DNA from: Nocardioides sp.
GTDB lineage: Bacteria > Actinomycetota > Actinomycetes > Propionibacteriales > Nocardioidaceae
Reading direction: 5' to 3'
Length of the DNA stretch: 64,000 nt
NCBI GenBank assembly: GCA_002729525.1
Contig: PBYI01000067.1
Coordinates: forward strand, 62,001 to 126,000
Below are positions 61,835-64,000 of this stretch, piece by piece. The number at the start of each line of letters is the position of its first letter. The first letter of the stretch is position 1. The notes under the pieces are model-generated. The model did no database searches. It was not told where the DNA came from and saw only the letters and a list, made by a program, of their open reading frames with translations. The position numbers were made by a program, and so were the translations under genes.

Positions 61835-64000
61835 TTCGCCGAGCGGCCGGGTGCCGATCGCGAGAAGCGACCCATCCGCGAGATCGTCGGGGTCGACCGC
61901 GACCTGTGCGAGGCGTGGTCCCGCCGTCGAGCCGACATCGTGGCCCGGCAACGCGAGCTGACGCGTGACTTCCGCGACGCTCATGGCCGTACGCCGACGC
62001 CGGTGGAAGCCGTTGCGCTGGCCCAGCAGGCGAACCTGGAGACGCGCGAGGCCAAGCACGAGCCGCGATCGCTGGCCGAGCAGCGGAAGACCTGGGGGCG
62101 CCAGGCTGTCGACGTACTCGGCGCTCCAGAGGCGGTCGATCGGATGTTGCAGGCCGCACTCCGCCCGACCGGCGCGTCCGCACAGGCCGACGTGTCGACC
62201 TGGTGGGTCCGGGAGGTGGCCGACCGCGTGCTCGGCGAACTTGAGGCGCACCGGGCGACCTGGCAGTCCTGGCACGTGCACGCCGAGGTTCATCGTCAGA
62301 TCCGCGACGCTGGGCTCCCTGCCGATTTGGTCGCCGAGGCCGTCGGTTGGGTCGTCGACGAGGTCAGGGAGCTATCGGTCAACCTCACGCCGGACCGCGA
62401 CCCGATCAGCGAACCAGCCGGCCTGTGCCGCTCGGACGGGACGAGCGTCTATCGCCACACCGGCCGCGACCACTTCACCACCGCCCGCGTCCTCGACGCC
62501 GAGGCGCGCATCGTCGCGGCCGCCGCGAACACCGACGCAGCGGCCTGGTCACCCGTCGACGTCGAACTGGCCATCCTCGCCGCCCGCGTCGACGGCATAG
62601 GGCTCAACGCCGGGCAGGAGGAGCTGGTCCGCGCGATGGCCACCAGCGGCCGACGCGTACAGCTCGCCCTCGCTCCGGCAGGAGCCGGCAAGACGACCGC
62701 GATGCGGGTCCTCGCCGGCGTGTGGACCGAAGCCGGCGCCGACGTGCTTGGTCTCGCCCCATCGGCCGCCGCCGCAGCCGCTCTGCGCGAGGCCACCGGC
62801 ATGCCGTGCGAGACGCTCGCCAAGCTCGTCCACGACCTCGACACACGGCCCGGTTCTCCGCTCGCCACCGCCGTTGGACCGGGCACCCTGCTCGTCGTCG
62901 ACGAGGCCGGCATGGCCGACACCATCACCCTCGACCGGGTCATTTGCTTCGCGATCGAACGCGGTGCCAATGTCCGGCTGATCGGCGACGACCAGCAGCT
63001 CGCCGCCATCGGAGCGGGCGGCGTCCTCCGCGACATCGTCCGTACGCACGGCGCCGTCCGCCTCAACGAGGTCGTCCGGTTCGACGACCCGGTCGAGGCC
63101 GAGGCATCGCTGGCCCTCCGGGAGGGTGACCGCAAAGCCCTCGGCTACTACCTCGACCACGGCCGCATCCATGCCGGCGACCAAGCCGCCGTCATCGATG
63201 ACGTCTTCGAGGCATGGCAGCGCGAGCAGGCCACAGGCCGCGACTGCCTGATGCTGGCGCCGATCCACGAGCTCGTGCGAGAGCTCAACCAGCGAGCTCG
63301 CGCAGCCCGGCTCGCTGACGCGTTCGTCGATGGCGAGGTCCGGCTGCGGGATGGCACCCACGCGTCGGTCGGCGACGTCGTACTCACCCGACGCAACGAC
63401 CGCCGGCTCGGCGTGAGCAGCACCGACTGGGTCAAGAACGGCGACCGCTGGACCGTCACCGGCATCCGCGGCGGCAACCTGGCCGTGCGACACCGCGACT
63501 CCGGGCTGACCACGGTCCTCCCTGCGGAGTACGTCGCCGCCGACGTCGAGCTCGGCTACGCGTCCACCGTTCACACCGCACAAGGTCTGACCGCCGACGT
63601 CATGCACGGCGTCGTCACCGGTGAGGAGACCCGGCAACTGCTGTATACGATGCTGACCCGCGGCCGCGCCGAGAACCATGTCCATGTCATCACCGACGAC
63701 CTGGGCGACGACCGCGAGTTCGAGCTCCCCGGCATCACCGAGCATCTCACCGCCACCGAGACCCTCGAGCGCGTGCTCGCTCGCGACGGCGCCGCTGTGT
63801 CGGCGACTTCGACCCGCGCTCTGGCGGCCACGCCGGAGGCTCGTCTACAGGATGCAGCGAGGAGGTACGCCGACGCTGTGGGGTTCGCGACCCAGAAGGT
63901 GCTCGGCAACGAGGACGGACCGCTCACGCCAGGTCCACTCCCGTGGTTGCCTGACATCCCGAGCGATGCGGCCGAGCATCCGCGTTGGGGTCCGTACCTG
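60959..64000 (+). pseudogene. TraI/TrwC-type relaxase-helicase interrupted by one amber codon, right end outside the window
   Basis: Reading through the TAG, the same frame has no further stop in 722 codons (61835-64000). After the relaxase domain comes a superfamily 1 helicase: Walker A APAGAGKTTAM (about 62675-62705), Walker B LLVVDEAGMAD (about 62888), motif III GDDQQLAAIGAGG (about 62986), motif V TVHTAQGLTAD (about 63570) and motif VI YTMLTRGRAENHVHV (about 63650). It would nick and unwind DNA for conjugation. The single stop suggests a recent nonsense change (for example CAG to TAG), a sequencing error or suppression. If the stop is real, the helicase would need re-initiation. Confidence 0.8.

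Larger units (their letters stand above)
57834..64000. mobile_element. integrated mobile element, left part
   Basis: It begins immediately after tRNA-Val(GAC). Contents: a terminator, four unrecognised genes, an excisionase-type HTH protein and a MobF relaxase-helicase, in mixed orientations. Codon use is visibly less GC-extreme at third positions than in the backbone. Two GGGAACA direct repeats (57880-57886, 57891-57897) next to the tRNA could be relics of att arm sites. No integrase and no second tRNA 3'-end copy are seen; the other boundary is beyond base 64000. Confidence 0.7.

Overview
The window is high-GC actinobacterial chromosome. Gene content and order match the conserved thrS ... 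ruvCAB ... secDF-apt-relA ... hisS-aspS ... alaS-ruvX-mltG-aroE ... aroC-aroK-aroB-aroQ ... efp-nusB backbone known from Mycobacterium and Streptomyces. The mycobacterial-type PIP synthase, an FprB-like ferredoxin reductase, an F420-type PPOX protein and a PGKGP-loop EF-P fit an actinobacterium. Nocardioidaceae is my guess, not something the sequence proves. Almost every backbone gene lies on the minus strand, and many are chained by ATGA, GTGA, TTGA or TGATG overlaps.

Layout, left to right. 1-7.1 kb: start of a DUF1206 membrane protein, a disulfide oxidoreductase, nusB, efp, then accessory genes (MarR/MMPL divergent pair, ECF42-like sigma factor with its DGPF partner). 7.1-19 kb: aroQ-aroB-aroK-aroC, prepilin peptidase, aroE, mltG, ruvX, alaS, two small membrane proteins and rarA. 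19-25.7 kb: a complete oligopeptide/dipeptide ABC importer. 25.9-31.4 kb: aspS, hisS, a glyoxalase-II-like hydrolase and a DUF349 protein. 31.4-41.8 kb: relA, apt, secF, secD, yajC, ruvB, ruvA, ruvC (with an SOS box), yebC and pdxT. 41.8-49 kb: a carboxylesterase inserted between pdxT and pdxS, PIP synthase, two CNNM/CBS proteins, a HIT protein and a TetR regulator. 49-54.3 kb: an FprB-like ferredoxin reductase with an AurF-type diiron oxygenase, a PPOX protein, a methyltransferase and a decayed AbiEi/DUF559 gene. 54.3-57.8 kb: thrS, tRNA-Val(CAC), a class IV aminotransferase and a tRNA-Gly/Cys/Val(GAC) operon.

From 57.83 kb to the right edge lies a mobile-element region that begins exactly after tRNA-Val(GAC). 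It carries a small excisionase-type HTH protein but no visible integrase, four unrecognised genes, a pyrimidine-rich non-coding stretch that could be an oriT, and a MobF (TrwC/TraI) relaxase-helicase. The relaxase-helicase reading frame is broken by one in-frame TAG at 61832-61834 and otherwise stays open to base 64000. This interrupted relaxase-helicase and its surroundings are the most unusual part of the window. The AurF/ferredoxin-reductase operon, with a strong promoter and a palindromic operator, is the next most interesting.
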